Positions 7,952 through 16,283 of a stretch of DNA of 64,000 nucleotides are shown piece after piece. The translations under genes were made by a program, and so were the position numbers. The stretch lies in contig CAVSNF010000024.1 of the NCBI GenBank assembly GCA_963729195.1, positions 620,001-684,000 of the forward strand. Reading direction: 5' to 3'. The DNA comes from CAVPTL01 sp963729195 (GTDB taxonomy: Bacteria > Actinomycetota > Thermoleophilia > Gaiellales > JAICJC01). The notes under the pieces were generated by a model. It saw only the letters and a list, made by a program, of their open reading frames with translations, was not told where the DNA came from and did no database searches. The stretch's first letter is position 1, and every line of letters starts with the position of its first letter.

Positions 7952-8695
7952 TCAGGCCGAGGTGACCTCGTATGCGCCGTCGATCACAATCGTGGTGCCA
8001 CTGATATATGCGGCCCGGGGTGAGGCCAGGAACGCGACCAGGTCGGCCACCTCCTCGCATGTGCCCAGCCGCTTCATCGGCACTCGCTGGGCCACCTCCT
8101 CCAGGTCGTAGCCGTACTGCTCCATCCCACTGGAGTCGATCTGACCGGGTGCGACACACACCAGTCCGACGTTGTGCTTGCCCCACTCCAGCGCCAGCGT
8201 GTTGGTGAGCGCGCCCATGCCGGCGCGGGCGGCCGAGGAGTGCGCCATGCCCGCGATCCCCCGTGTCGGGCAGAGCACGATCGAGATCACCCGGCCGGTG
8301 CGGTTGGGAATCATCCAGCGCACTGCGACCCGCTGGATCAAGGCAAACGGCGCGTCCAGATTGAGTCTGCGCACAGCCCGCCAGCCGTTGGGAGTGATGT
8401 CCTCGGCGTTGGCAACGAACTGGCCGCCGGCGTTGTTCACCAGCACGTCGATCCGTCCGAAGCGCTGCATGCATACCTCCACCAGCGCATCCTGGACGTC
8501 GTCCTCGCGGATGTCGCCCTGATGCACGACGCAGTCATCGCCGATCAGCGCTTGGGTCTGCTCCAGCGGCTCCAGCCGGCGGCCGGCGATCACCACGCCA
8601 AAGCCGTCGCGGTGAAGTGCCAGCGCGATCGCCCGGCCGATGCCGGTACCGCCGCCGGTCACGATCGCCGCGGGCTGGGAAGCTTCCTCGGTCAT
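7952..8695 (-). CDS. Short-chain dehydrogenase, enoyl-CoA-reductase-like branch
   Basis: A 247-residue SDR with an NAD(P) motif TGGGTGIGRA and the NNAG motif. Where classical SDRs have YxxxK this protein reads HSSAARAGMGALT, so both catalytic Tyr and Lys are replaced at that site. H-S-x-A-A-R-A-G is characteristic of 2,4-dienoyl-CoA and trans-2-enoyl-CoA reductase relatives, which suggests fatty acyl-CoA reduction. The start at 8695 (MTEEASQP) directly precedes the Rossmann motif. It stands alone upstream of amtB on the same strand. Confidence 0.82.
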   Translation of the reverse strand: MTEEASQPAAIVTGGGTGIGRAIALALHRDGFGVVIAGRRLEPLEQTQALIGDDCVVHQGDIREDDVQDALVEVCMQRFGRIDVLVNNAGGQFVANAEDITPNGWRAVRRLNLDAPFALIQRVAVRWMIPNRTGRVISIVLCPTRGIAGMAHSSAARAGMGALTNTLALEWGKHNVGLVCVAPGQIDSSGMEQYGYDLEEVAQRVPMKRLGTCEEVADLVAFLASPRAAYISGTTIVIDGAYEVTSA

Positions 8696-8743
8696 GCGGG
8701 CGAAGCTACCAGAGTCAGCGCCCGCACGGCTGCAGACGAGCGG

Positions 8744-9439
8744 GTGAGCGACGATAACCAGCGTGTGGAACCCGCTGGTATCGGAACGGCGCTCCTCGGG
8801 GCGCTGCCTCGGGCCGACGCATGCACGGTGGAGTTCTGCCGGTGGATCCGCGAGCCGGCCGAATGGAGAGTTACCGACGCCGGTCTGGACGGCGAGGCCC
8901 GCGAGCTTTTGGAGACGCGCGGCTGGCGGTCGGCGATGGTGTTGCCGCTGCCCGACGGGCGGCGTGTCCTGGTCGTCGGTGACAGCCGCTCGGCCCGTCG
9001 CTGGTCGGCAGGGGATGCCGCGGCGTGCCGCCTGGCGGCCGCGCTGGTTCCACCGTTGGAGTTCTCGGTGCCGCCGGGGGACGGGCTGCCACTGTCGCTC
9101 TTGGTGGTGGAGGTGGAACCGGCCGACTGTGACCCACTGCCGGCGCTGCAGCGCTGTCTCGGCCCTGATGACGTGGTGGGACGGGTGGGTGAGCGTGCGG
9201 TGGCGATCGCACTGCGCGGATCGCCGCTGGCGACCGACTTCACGATCTCTCGGATCGAGCGTGAGCTCCAGGCTGAGGGAGCCGCTCAGTGGTGGTTTGG
9301 ATTCGCTGAGGCACGGGACGGCGACGCGGGCTCCGACGCCCTCATCCGCCGGGCGCGGCTGACACTGGAGCTGACCCGCGAGGCCCGCCGGGCCACGTAT
9401 CACGGGTGTCTTGTGCCGCGGCCGTTGCACTTCGGGTGA
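8744..9439 (+). CDS. GAF-like/degenerate GGDEF protein
   Basis: About 231 residues. The first half resembles a small GAF domain (RGWRSAMVLPLPDGRRVLVVGD, given here only in part). The second half follows a GGDEF fold: DDVVGRVGERAVAIAL stands where D-x-V-x-R-x-G-G-D-E-F-x-V would be, and a terminal ALIRRARLTLELTREARRA matches the last GGDEF helix. GGDEF has become GERA, so cyclase activity is not expected; a sensory or c-di-GMP-binding role is possible. The start is uncertain (GTG at 8744 or 8765); no good ribosome site is visible. Confidence 0.55.
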   Translation: MSDDNQRVEPAGIGTALLGALPRADACTVEFCRWIREPAEWRVTDAGLDGEARELLETRGWRSAMVLPLPDGRRVLVVGDSRSARRWSAGDAAACRLAAALVPPLEFSVPPGDGLPLSLLVVEVEPADCDPLPALQRCLGPDDVVGRVGERAVAIALRGSPLATDFTISRIERELQAEGAAQWWFGFAEARDGDAGSDALIRRARLTLELTREARRATYHGCLVPRPLHFG

Positions 9440-9527
9440 ATGATCGGCTCGGGCGCTCGGTCATCGCCGCCCTCTGACCATCCATCTACACTTCTGAGCG
9501 AATCCTCGGAGGTGTGTCATCCGCTGT

Positions 9528-10066
9528 TTGCTGCTCGATGCCACAATGCGCCCAACCACTCTCGTCGCGCGCGAGCGCGCCGTGTCGCTGGTCGTATGCG
9601 GCCACGCCCAGGTGATCGCCGAGGATCCCGAGGTGGTGTATCGCTCCGAGCATCTGCGAGTTGCCCTGCCGGTGATCCTGCAAGTGCCTGCGTATGTGGA
9701 GCTGCGCCCGATCGTCAAACGCAATGTGGTGCGCCGGGTGCTGTTCTGCCGAGACGGGTGGCGATGCGCCTACTGCGGACGTGACGGCGGGCCTCGCGAT
9801 CTCACCGTCGACCACGTAAAGCCGCTCTCCCGCGGCGGCGAGCACGCCTGGGACAACGTCGTTTCGGCCTGCCGCCGCTGCAACCACCGCAAAGGCGACC
9901 GGCTGCCCTACGAGGCGGGGATGTATCCCCGAAACGTGCCCAAGGCGCCAGACATGGTGCAGGTGGCATGGGCCGGCCGGCTCACCCACCCGCTTCAGCG
10001 CGAGTACGTGGCCGCCTGGCACCGCGTGCCGGAGACCGTGCTTTCTAGTGCACCTCGACATCAAAA
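9528..10066 (+). CDS. HNH endonuclease, 3' end disrupted by an IS fragment
   Basis: A stand-alone HNH nuclease of the common bacterial type that follows LLLDATxRP. The zinc/HNH core is complete: CAYCG, then VDHVKPLSRGG, then CRRCNHRKGD. The gene reads normally to VPETVLS at 10046 and then enters inserted transposase DNA in a different frame. Removing the insert would give VLSR followed by a TGA at 10564. The start is unclear: TTG at 9528 is the first usual codon, while GGAGG at 9509-9513 is better spaced for a codon nearer 9519. Confidence 0.8.
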
Positions 10067-10562
10067 AACTCGGCCGCTTCTGGCACGTCGGAAAACGCAT
10101 CGTCGGCGGCAAAAACAACAGCCGAAACGCCGGCTGGTCATACGCCCACGTCGCTGTGGATGACCACTCACGCCACGCCCAGGTCGAGCTACGCCGCTCA
10201 GAAACCGGCAAGGACTGTACCGCCTTCACCGAAGCAGTCATCACCGAATACGCCCACCGCGGCACACCGATCCAGCGGATCCTCACCGACAACGGCGCCG
10301 GGTACCGCTCCCACGCGTTTCGCGACCTGCTCAACCAAAACGGCATCCGCCACATCCGCACCAAGCCCTACACCCCCAGGACAAACGGCAAGGCCGAAGC
10401 GTTCATCCGCATCCTCCAACGCGAATGGGCCTACGCCTTCATCTACCCCACCAGCACACACCGCGCCAAAGCCCTCCCCGGCTACCTACGCTGGTACAAC
10501 ACCCACAGACCACACGGCGGCATCGGCGGCCAACCACCAATCACCCGCATCTCACACTCTAG
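10044..10562 (+). mobile_element. IS481-family fragment flanked by a 5-bp direct repeat
   Basis: A segment of about 514 bp holding only the catalytic part of an IS481-type transposase lies between two copies of TCTAG (10044-10048 and 10558-10562). Precise removal of one copy plus the insert restores the HNH gene with its own stop codon, so the repeat looks like a target duplication. No clear terminal inverted repeats are visible, and the transposase N-terminal helix-turn-helix is missing. The base composition is more A-rich than its neighbours. Confidence 0.65.
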
Positions 10563-10566
10563 ATGA
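10048..10566 (+). pseudogene. IS481-family transposase, catalytic domain only
   Basis: A 172-residue rve-type integrase core. It begins at HLDIKKLGRFW and shows the DDE residues in HLDIKK, LTDNGAGYRSHAF and GKAEAFIRILQREW, ending with YNTHRPHGGIGGQPP. A complete IS481 transposase is about twice this length and begins with DNA-binding helices that are absent here. The frame stops at the TGA that would be the stop of the disrupted HNH gene. Confidence 0.85.
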
Positions 10567-10573
10567 TTGATCG

Positions 10574-11428
10574 CTAGCCGGCTGCGGCGCGCAAGGCAGC
10601 CTGCATGCGGGCCGCCATCGGTCCCGGCCGGCCGCCGCCGATCGGCGCACCGTCGACTTCGATCACCGGCATCACCTCGCGCACGCTGGAGGAGATGAAC
10701 ACCTCCTGGGCTTCCGCCAGCCGCGTCAGCGGGTACGACCCCTCTTCCACGGGAATCCCCGCGTCGGCCGCCGCTTCCAGCAGGGTGGCCCGGGTGACGC
10801 CTGCCAGGATGCCGAGGTCGAGTGACGGCGTCAGCAGCTTCCCCTGCTCGAGCATCCACACGTTCGAGGTCGGCCCTTCCAGGACGATCCCCTCGAGCGA
10901 CAGGAACACCGCGTCGTCGGCGCCGCGCCGCCGGGCCTCCTCCTGGGCGGCGATGTTGACCGCATAGCTGGTCGACTTGACCCCCGGCAGCAGCCACGGA
11001 GAGTGCTGCCGCACGATCGCTCCGATCGCCAGCTGCAGCGACACCAGTCGCATGCCCGCGGCCCGTTCCAGCTCGAGCCCGTCGGAGATGGCCGTCACCA
11101 ACGCGAACCCGACCGGGTCGCCGTCGTCGCGGCCGGGCGTCCACACCACTCTCAGGGCGGCGTCCGGCACCCCCGAGGCGGCGACCGCAGCATGCGCGAG
11201 CTGGGACAGTCCGGCGGTGTCGGGCGGCGGCAATCGCAGGATCTCGGCGGAGTTCCGGAGCCTGACCAGATGGTCGTCCAGACGAAACGGCGCGCCGCCG
11301 TAGACGCGCATCGTCTCGAACGCTGCCCGGCCGCGCAGCACCGCCCCGTCGTCGGCCAGAATCAACGGCTCGGAGGGGTCAACAACGCCGCGACCGAGCA
11401 CGGCGAGAGCAAGCGGCGGCGAGGACAC
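10574..11428 (-). CDS. Class IV aminotransferase (aminodeoxychorismate-lyase-like)
   Basis: A PLP enzyme of about 284 residues from the family of branched-chain and D-amino-acid aminotransferases and 4-amino-4-deoxychorismate lyase. The PLP lysine is in LPGVKSTSYAVN, and conserved blocks RGRAAFETMRVYGG and EGPTSNVWMLEQGKLLTP are present. Size and motifs fit PabC or an amino-acid aminotransferase; a folate role cannot be proven without pabA/pabB nearby. The GTG at 11428 is chosen because it leaves a short divergent gap to the next gene; no Shine-Dalgarno site is seen, so the mRNA may be leaderless. Confidence 0.82.
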   Translation of the reverse strand: MSSPPLALAVLGRGVVDPSEPLILADDGAVLRGRAAFETMRVYGGAPFRLDDHLVRLRNSAEILRLPPPDTAGLSQLAHAAVAASGVPDAALRVVWTPGRDDGDPVGFALVTAISDGLELERAAGMRLVSLQLAIGAIVRQHSPWLLPGVKSTSYAVNIAAQEEARRRGADDAVFLSLEGIVLEGPTSNVWMLEQGKLLTPSLDLGILAGVTRATLLEAAADAGIPVEEGSYPLTRLAEAQEVFISSSVREVMPVIEVDGAPIGGGRPGPMAARMQAALRAAAG

Positions 11429-11445
11429 GAGCGTAGGATATGGGC

Positions 11446-11883
11446 ATGGCCACCTCCCTTGATTCAGCATCCGCACTCGAGCACACCGTGGCTCGCTATA
11501 ACGACGCCTGGAACGCTCATGATCTGGACACGATCATGTCGATGCACGCGCCCGACATGGTGTTCCACAACCACACCGCCGGCGAGTCCGCCCAAGGCCT
11601 GGAGGTGCGCGGCCACATCGCCGCCATCTTCGATTCGTGGCCCGATATCGCCTTCACCGCACGCCGCATGTACTACCGCGACGGGCTGGTCGTCCAGGAG
11701 TGGACGGCAACCGCCACCCACGCCAAGGAGGCTCGCCGCGGCGACCTGGTGATCGCGCCCACCGGGCGCACGATCACCTGGGACGGCATGGACGTGATCC
11801 CGTTCGAGGACGGCCTGGTCAAGCGCAAGGACGTCTATTCCGACTCGGTCTCGGTGCTGCGCCAGCTGGGGCTGTTGGAGTGA
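11446..11883 (+). CDS. SnoaL/NTF2-like protein
   Basis: About 145 residues of the SnoaL-like polyketide-cyclase/NTF2 fold: YNDAWNAHDLDTIMSMHAPD near the N-terminus, then W-x-x-T-A-T in the core sheet and a final GLVKRKDVYSDSVSVLRQLG. These cone-shaped proteins bind small hydrophobic ligands; the substrate is unknown. An ATG two codons upstream (11440) is also possible. TAGGAT lies just before the start, so the mRNA may be leaderless. The stop overlaps the next start as GTGA. Confidence 0.75.
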   Translation: MATSLDSASALEHTVARYNDAWNAHDLDTIMSMHAPDMVFHNHTAGESAQGLEVRGHIAAIFDSWPDIAFTARRMYYRDGLVVQEWTATATHAKEARRGDLVIAPTGRTITWDGMDVIPFEDGLVKRKDVYSDSVSVLRQLGLLE

Positions 11884-12605
11884 CCACCCAGAGCGAGCGC
11901 AAGCTCCATGCGCGCAACCTGTTCGCCGGCATCTCCCAGGACTACGACCGGTGGGCGAGCCTGCTCAGCTTCGGCGAGTACACCCGCTGGCACCAGCGCC
12001 TGATTGACAAGCTGGCTCCCGCGGTGACCTCGCCCCGGGCGCATGTGGCCGACGTGGCCACCGGCACGGGGGCGGTCGCGATGGCAATCGCGGAGCGCTA
12101 CGGCGCCCATGTCACGGGCATCGACCAGAGCGCCGAGATGCTCGCGGGCGCACGCGAGCGGGTGACGGCCGCAGGGCTCGACTCGATCGTCGACCTGGTG
12201 GAGGCACAGGCCGAGGCATTGCCGCTGGAGGATGGCTCCGTGGACGCGCTCACCCATACCTACCTGCTGCGCTACGTCGACGACCCGGCCGCAACCCTGG
12301 CCGAACTGGCCCGCACGATCCGCCCTGGCGGCGTGATGGCCTCGCTTGACTTCGGCGTCCCGACGGGACCGGCGTATCCGGCATGGAAGCTCTGGACACG
12401 CGCCGGTTTGCCCACGGTCGGACGCCTCGCTGGGCCCGGCTGGGTCGAGACCGGCCATTTCCTGGGACCGAACATCGAACAGTTCTGGGAGCGCTACCCG
12501 CTGGAGGCCGTGCTCCAGATGTGGTCAGACGCCGGCATGGAGCGAATCCGCGTTCAGCGGCTGAGCCTCGGCGGCGGCATCATCATCCACGGCATACGTG
12601 AATAA
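11880..12605 (+). CDS. UbiE/MenG-type SAM methyltransferase
   Basis: A 241-residue class I methyltransferase. The SAM motif is DVATGTGAVAMAIA, and the N-terminal YDRWASLLSFGEYTRWHQ resembles UbiE/MenG C-methyltransferases of quinone synthesis. No quinone genes are near, so the substrate is open. The GTG start overlaps the stop of the SnoaL-like gene. The last codons and the TAA stop are part of the 31-bp palindrome at 12598-12628. Confidence 0.85.
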   Translation: MTTQSERKLHARNLFAGISQDYDRWASLLSFGEYTRWHQRLIDKLAPAVTSPRAHVADVATGTGAVAMAIAERYGAHVTGIDQSAEMLAGARERVTAAGLDSIVDLVEAQAEALPLEDGSVDALTHTYLLRYVDDPAATLAELARTIRPGGVMASLDFGVPTGPAYPAWKLWTRAGLPTVGRLAGPGWVETGHFLGPNIEQFWERYPLEAVLQMWSDAGMERIRVQRLSLGGGIIIHGIRE

Positions 12606-12628
12606 CGGTGCCTGGCACCGTTATTCAC
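12598..12628. repeat. 31-bp palindrome, copy 1
   Basis: Arm GTGAATAACGGTGCC, one central T, then the exact complement. It provides the TAA stop of the methyltransferase on the plus strand and the TGA stop of the convergent oxidoreductase on the minus strand. It can form a 15-bp hairpin on either transcript and probably acts as a bidirectional terminator or 3' barrier. Confidence 0.9.
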
Positions 12629-13572
12629 CCGACGCGCACGAGGACTTTGCCGAACTTGCCGGGGCCGGCGAGGCGGTTGTAGGCGTCGGCCGCTTGGTCG
12701 ATGTCGAAGACCGAATCGATGATCGGGGTGCAGCGGCCGGAGGCCAGCTGCGGCACCACCTGGCGCTCGAACGCCAGCACCGCCTCGGCCTTCTGCTCGA
12801 TCGGGCGGGCGCGCAGCACCGTCCCCATCAGACGACCGCGGGTGGACATCAGCTTGCGCAGGTTCATCGGAAACTCCACCCCGGCGCCGTTTCCGACCAC
12901 GATGATCCGCCCGAGCACCGCGATCGCGCCGAAGTTGGCCTCCATGTTGGGCGCCCCCACCAGCTCCAGCACGACGTGAATGTCGGTCGCCTGGTCGGGT
13001 GACTCGAGCGGAATCGCTCTCAGCTCGGCGAGCTTGGCTCGGGCCTCCGCCGAGCGGGCATAGGCGAATACCGTGGCGCCGGTGGCAAGTCCGATCTGCA
13101 CCCCCGCCAGCCCCACTCCGCCGGATGCGCCGTTTACCAGCAGCCGCTCTCCCATGCGCAGTCCCGCCTGGGTCACGATCGCGTCATGAGCAGTGACATA
13201 GGCCTCGGGCACCGCCGCCGCCTGTTGCTCGTCCAGCACGTCGGGTACCGCCGCCAGGTGCCGCTCGTGCACCGCCACCCGGCCGGCCAAGCCGCCTCCT
13301 CCGACGATGCCGAAGACGCGATCGCCGACCTTCCAGCGGCTGACGTCTCCGCCCAGCTCCACCACCGTGCCCGACACCTCGAGCCCTGGAATGTCCTCGG
13401 GAGAGCCCAGCGGCACCGGATAGCGTCCCGCCATCTGGGCGAGGTCGGCCGGGTTGATGCCGGCGTACACCGACTCCACCACGACCTCTCCCTTGCTGGG
13501 CACCGGATCCGGCCGATCCTGCACCTCGATCACCTCGGTGCCGCCGGCACCGGTGAAGACGACGGCTCTCAC
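12625..13572 (-). CDS. Quinone oxidoreductase-like MDR protein
   Basis: A 315-residue medium-chain reductase/dehydrogenase without the zinc-ligand cluster, like NADPH:quinone reductases. The N-terminal GroES-like part reads RAVVFTGAGGTEVIEV, followed by GLEVSGTVVELG, and the NADPH motif is NGASGGVGLAGVQIG. The GTG at 13572 overlaps the stop of the upstream aldehyde dehydrogenase gene, so the two are an operon. Its stop codon lies in the 31-bp palindrome. Confidence 0.88.
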   Translation of the reverse strand: MRAVVFTGAGGTEVIEVQDRPDPVPSKGEVVVESVYAGINPADLAQMAGRYPVPLGSPEDIPGLEVSGTVVELGGDVSRWKVGDRVFGIVGGGGLAGRVAVHERHLAAVPDVLDEQQAAAVPEAYVTAHDAIVTQAGLRMGERLLVNGASGGVGLAGVQIGLATGATVFAYARSAEARAKLAELRAIPLESPDQATDIHVVLELVGAPNMEANFGAIAVLGRIIVVGNGAGVEFPMNLRKLMSTRGRLMGTVLRARPIEQKAEAVLAFERQVVPQLASGRCTPIIDSVFDIDQAADAYNRLAGPGKFGKVLVRVG

Positions 13573-15035
13573 AGGTTGATGGCGACGTATTTGGTCGACA
13601 GGTACTCGTTGATGCCCTCGGGGCCACCCTCGCGCCCGAACCCGGACTGCTTGACACCGCCGAAGGGAGCGGAAGCGTTCGACACCAAGCCCTGGTTGAG
13701 GCCGACCATGCCGGTCTCGAGGCCCTCGATCACCCGAAACGCCCGCTTGATGTCGCGGGTGAAGACGTAGGCGACCAGGCCGTACTCGGTGGCGTTGGCC
13801 CACTCGATCGCGTCCCGTTCATCCGAGAACGTCGTGATCGGCGCCACCGGACCGAAGATCTCCTCGGACAGGAGCTTTGCGTCGGCGGGGACGTCGCCCA
13901 GCACCGTGGGGTTGTAGAAGTATCCGGGACCGTCGACCAGCGTGCCGCCGACGACCGCTTCCGCCCCGCGCGAGCGGGCGTCCTCGACCAGCTCGGCCAC
14001 CTTGCCGCGCTGGGTGGCGTCGATCAGCGGCCCAACCTGGACGCCCTCTCCGGTACCGCGACCGACGTTCAGTGCAGACATGCGCTGGGCGAGCTTCGCC
14101 GTGAACTCGTCGGACACCGACTCGTGCACGCGGAAGCGGTTGGCAGAGGTGCAGGCCTCGCCGCCGTTTCGCATCTTAGCGATCATGGCTCCGTCCACCG
14201 CCGCGTCCACATCGGCATCGTCGAACACCAGGAACGGGGCATTGCCGCCAAGCTCCATCGACACCCGCAGCAGCTGGTGGGCGGAAGCCTCGACCAGGCT
14301 CTTGCCAACCTCGGTCGACCCCGTGAACGACAGCTTGCGCAGCCTCGGGTCGGCGATCAGGGGGGCCATCGTCTTACTGGACGAGCGGCTCGTGAAGACG
14401 TTCACAACCCCCGCCGGCAGCCCCGACTCCTCCAGAATCTGGGCCAGCGCGAGCATGCTCAGCGGCGTCTGCTGCGCCGGCTTCACAACCGATGTACAGC
14501 CCGCCGCGATCGCGGGACCCAGCTTGCGGGTGCCCATCGCCATCGGGAAGTTCCAGGGGGTGATCATCAGACACGGACCGACCGGCTGGCGCATCGTCAG
14601 AAGCCGCCCCTGGCCGTTGGGGGCAACCGCAAAGCGGCCGTCGATGCGCACGGCCTCCTCGCTGAACCAGCGCAGGAACTCGGCCGCGTAGGCGATCTCA
14701 CCCTTCGACTCGGCCAGCGGCTTGCCCATCTCGAGCGTCATTACCAGCGCCAGCGCGTCAGTCCGCTCGATCAGCTTCTCGTACGCGCGGCGCAGAATCT
14801 CTCCGCGCTCGCGGGGCGCCGTCTGGGCCCAGTCGGCCTGCGCGGCTACCGCTGCGTCGAGGGCCGCGACAGCGTCCTCGGGGGTGCCGTCGGCGACTTC
14901 GGCAATCGTCTCGCCGGTGGCGGGATCTTCAACTTTGAGGGTGGCGCCGGCGGTGGCATCGCGCCACTCTCCGCCGATGAAAAGCTGCTTGGCGACGCCG
15001 TCCAGAACTTGGGTTTCTTCAGTGATTGTGCTCAT
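13569..15035 (-). CDS. gabD: Succinate-semialdehyde dehydrogenase-type ALDH
   Basis: A 488-residue aldehyde dehydrogenase closest to succinate-semialdehyde dehydrogenases. The catalytic Glu is in MELGGNAPFLVFDDAD and the nucleophilic Cys in NGGEACTSANRF; the C-terminus GVKQSGFGREGGPEGINEYL is typical of GabD. It would oxidise succinate semialdehyde (from GABA or related compounds) to succinate with NAD(P)+. No GABA transaminase is near; it is paired with the oxidoreductase by a 4-bp overlap. Confidence 0.9.
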   Translation of the reverse strand: MSTITEETQVLDGVAKQLFIGGEWRDATAGATLKVEDPATGETIAEVADGTPEDAVAALDAAVAAQADWAQTAPRERGEILRRAYEKLIERTDALALVMTLEMGKPLAESKGEIAYAAEFLRWFSEEAVRIDGRFAVAPNGQGRLLTMRQPVGPCLMITPWNFPMAMGTRKLGPAIAAGCTSVVKPAQQTPLSMLALAQILEESGLPAGVVNVFTSRSSSKTMAPLIADPRLRKLSFTGSTEVGKSLVEASAHQLLRVSMELGGNAPFLVFDDADVDAAVDGAMIAKMRNGGEACTSANRFRVHESVSDEFTAKLAQRMSALNVGRGTGEGVQVGPLIDATQRGKVAELVEDARSRGAEAVVGGTLVDGPGYFYNPTVLGDVPADAKLLSEEIFGPVAPITTFSDERDAIEWANATEYGLVAYVFTRDIKRAFRVIEGLETGMVGLNQGLVSNASAPFGGVKQSGFGREGGPEGINEYLSTKYVAINL

Positions 15036-15091
15036 GGGCGTAATCTAGTAGCTGACGGTCGCAGGATTCGCCGGATAGGTACGATCCCGCC

Positions 15092-16202
15092 ATGATCGAG
15101 GCGCACACCGACGTTGTCGGGTCGCTTCTGCGCCCACCCGCATTGGCCAAGGTGCGTGAGCGGTGGGAACGGGGCGAGGCCGGCGATAGCGAGCTGAAAC
15201 GAGCTGAGGACGCCGCCGTGGACGCCGCCGTGGCGATGCAGGAGACGGCCGGGATCGGCGTCGTCACCGACGGCGAGATGCGTCGCCTGTCATTCCAGTC
15301 GGGGCTGCCCGAAGCCGTGGACGGGTTCGGGGAGGTGCCACTCGAGGCCTATCTGTGGGGCGACTGGCACGGTGACGAGGTCGGCGACCGCGCGACCGAA
15401 CGCCCGCCCGCGCTGGGAGTGCGGGAGAAGCTGCGGCGCCGCCGCCACCTGGCCTCGGAGGACTTCGTCTACCTGCGCTCCCGGGCGAGCCGCGCTGTGC
15501 CCAAGGTTACGCTCACCAGTCCCAGCCTGTACGCCAACCTGTGGTCGCCGGATGTCAGCACCGACGCCTACCCCACCTTGGACGACTTCCTGGCCGACGT
15601 GGTCGCGATCACCCGCGACGAGATCGACGAGCTGGCACGGCTGGGCTGCACCTACATTCAGCTCGACGCACCGCACTACCCGCTGCTGATCGACCCTGAC
15701 ACCCGCGCCTTCTACGAGAGCCGTGGATGGACGGTGGAGCGCTGGCTCGACCACGGCATCGAGCTCGATAACGCGGTCATCGACGGCCATCCCGGACGTC
15801 ACCTTCGGGTTCCACCTGTGCCGCGGCAACCAGGGCAGCCGCTGGCTGGTGTCCGGCGGCTACGAGCCGATCGCCCGGCAGGTGTTTCGCGGAGTGCATG
15901 CCGACCGGCTGTTGCTGGAGTACGACGACGAGCGATCAGGCACCTTCCAGCCGCTCAGCGAGGTGCCCGACGACCGGATGGTGGTGCTGGGCCTGGTCAC
16001 CACCAAATCCTCCCGCCTGGAGGACGAGCGCGAGATCGAGACACGGATCCGCGAGGCCGCCCGCCACGTCGATCTGGAACGACTCGCGATCAGCCCCCAA
16101 TGCGGGTTTGCCACCTCGGTGATCGGGAACGCGATCACCCCTGATGCGCAGCGCGCCAAGCTCGAGCTGCTGGCGCGCGTGGCGGGCAAGGTGTGGGGCT
16201 AA
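15092..16202 (+). CDS. MetE-like methyltransferase, frameshifted as read
   Basis: About 369 residues after correction, belonging to the cobalamin-independent methionine synthase family but only as long as the C-terminal catalytic half. Zinc ligands are visible as GFHLCRGN (His and Cys) and SPQCGFATS (second Cys). The first part reads from ATG 15092 to about 15788 and the rest in the next frame; the total of 1111 bases has one extra. Removing one C of GGCC at 15785-15788 gives AVIDGIPDVTFGFHL without a break. The methyl donor is unknown; such short forms often use donors other than methyl-folate. Confidence 0.8.
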
Positions 16203-16283
16203 ATCATCTGCGGCGTTAGCTCAGCCCTGGCGCCGGGAACTGTTATCAGTAACAATCCCGACCGAAGCGAGACAAATCCCGAG

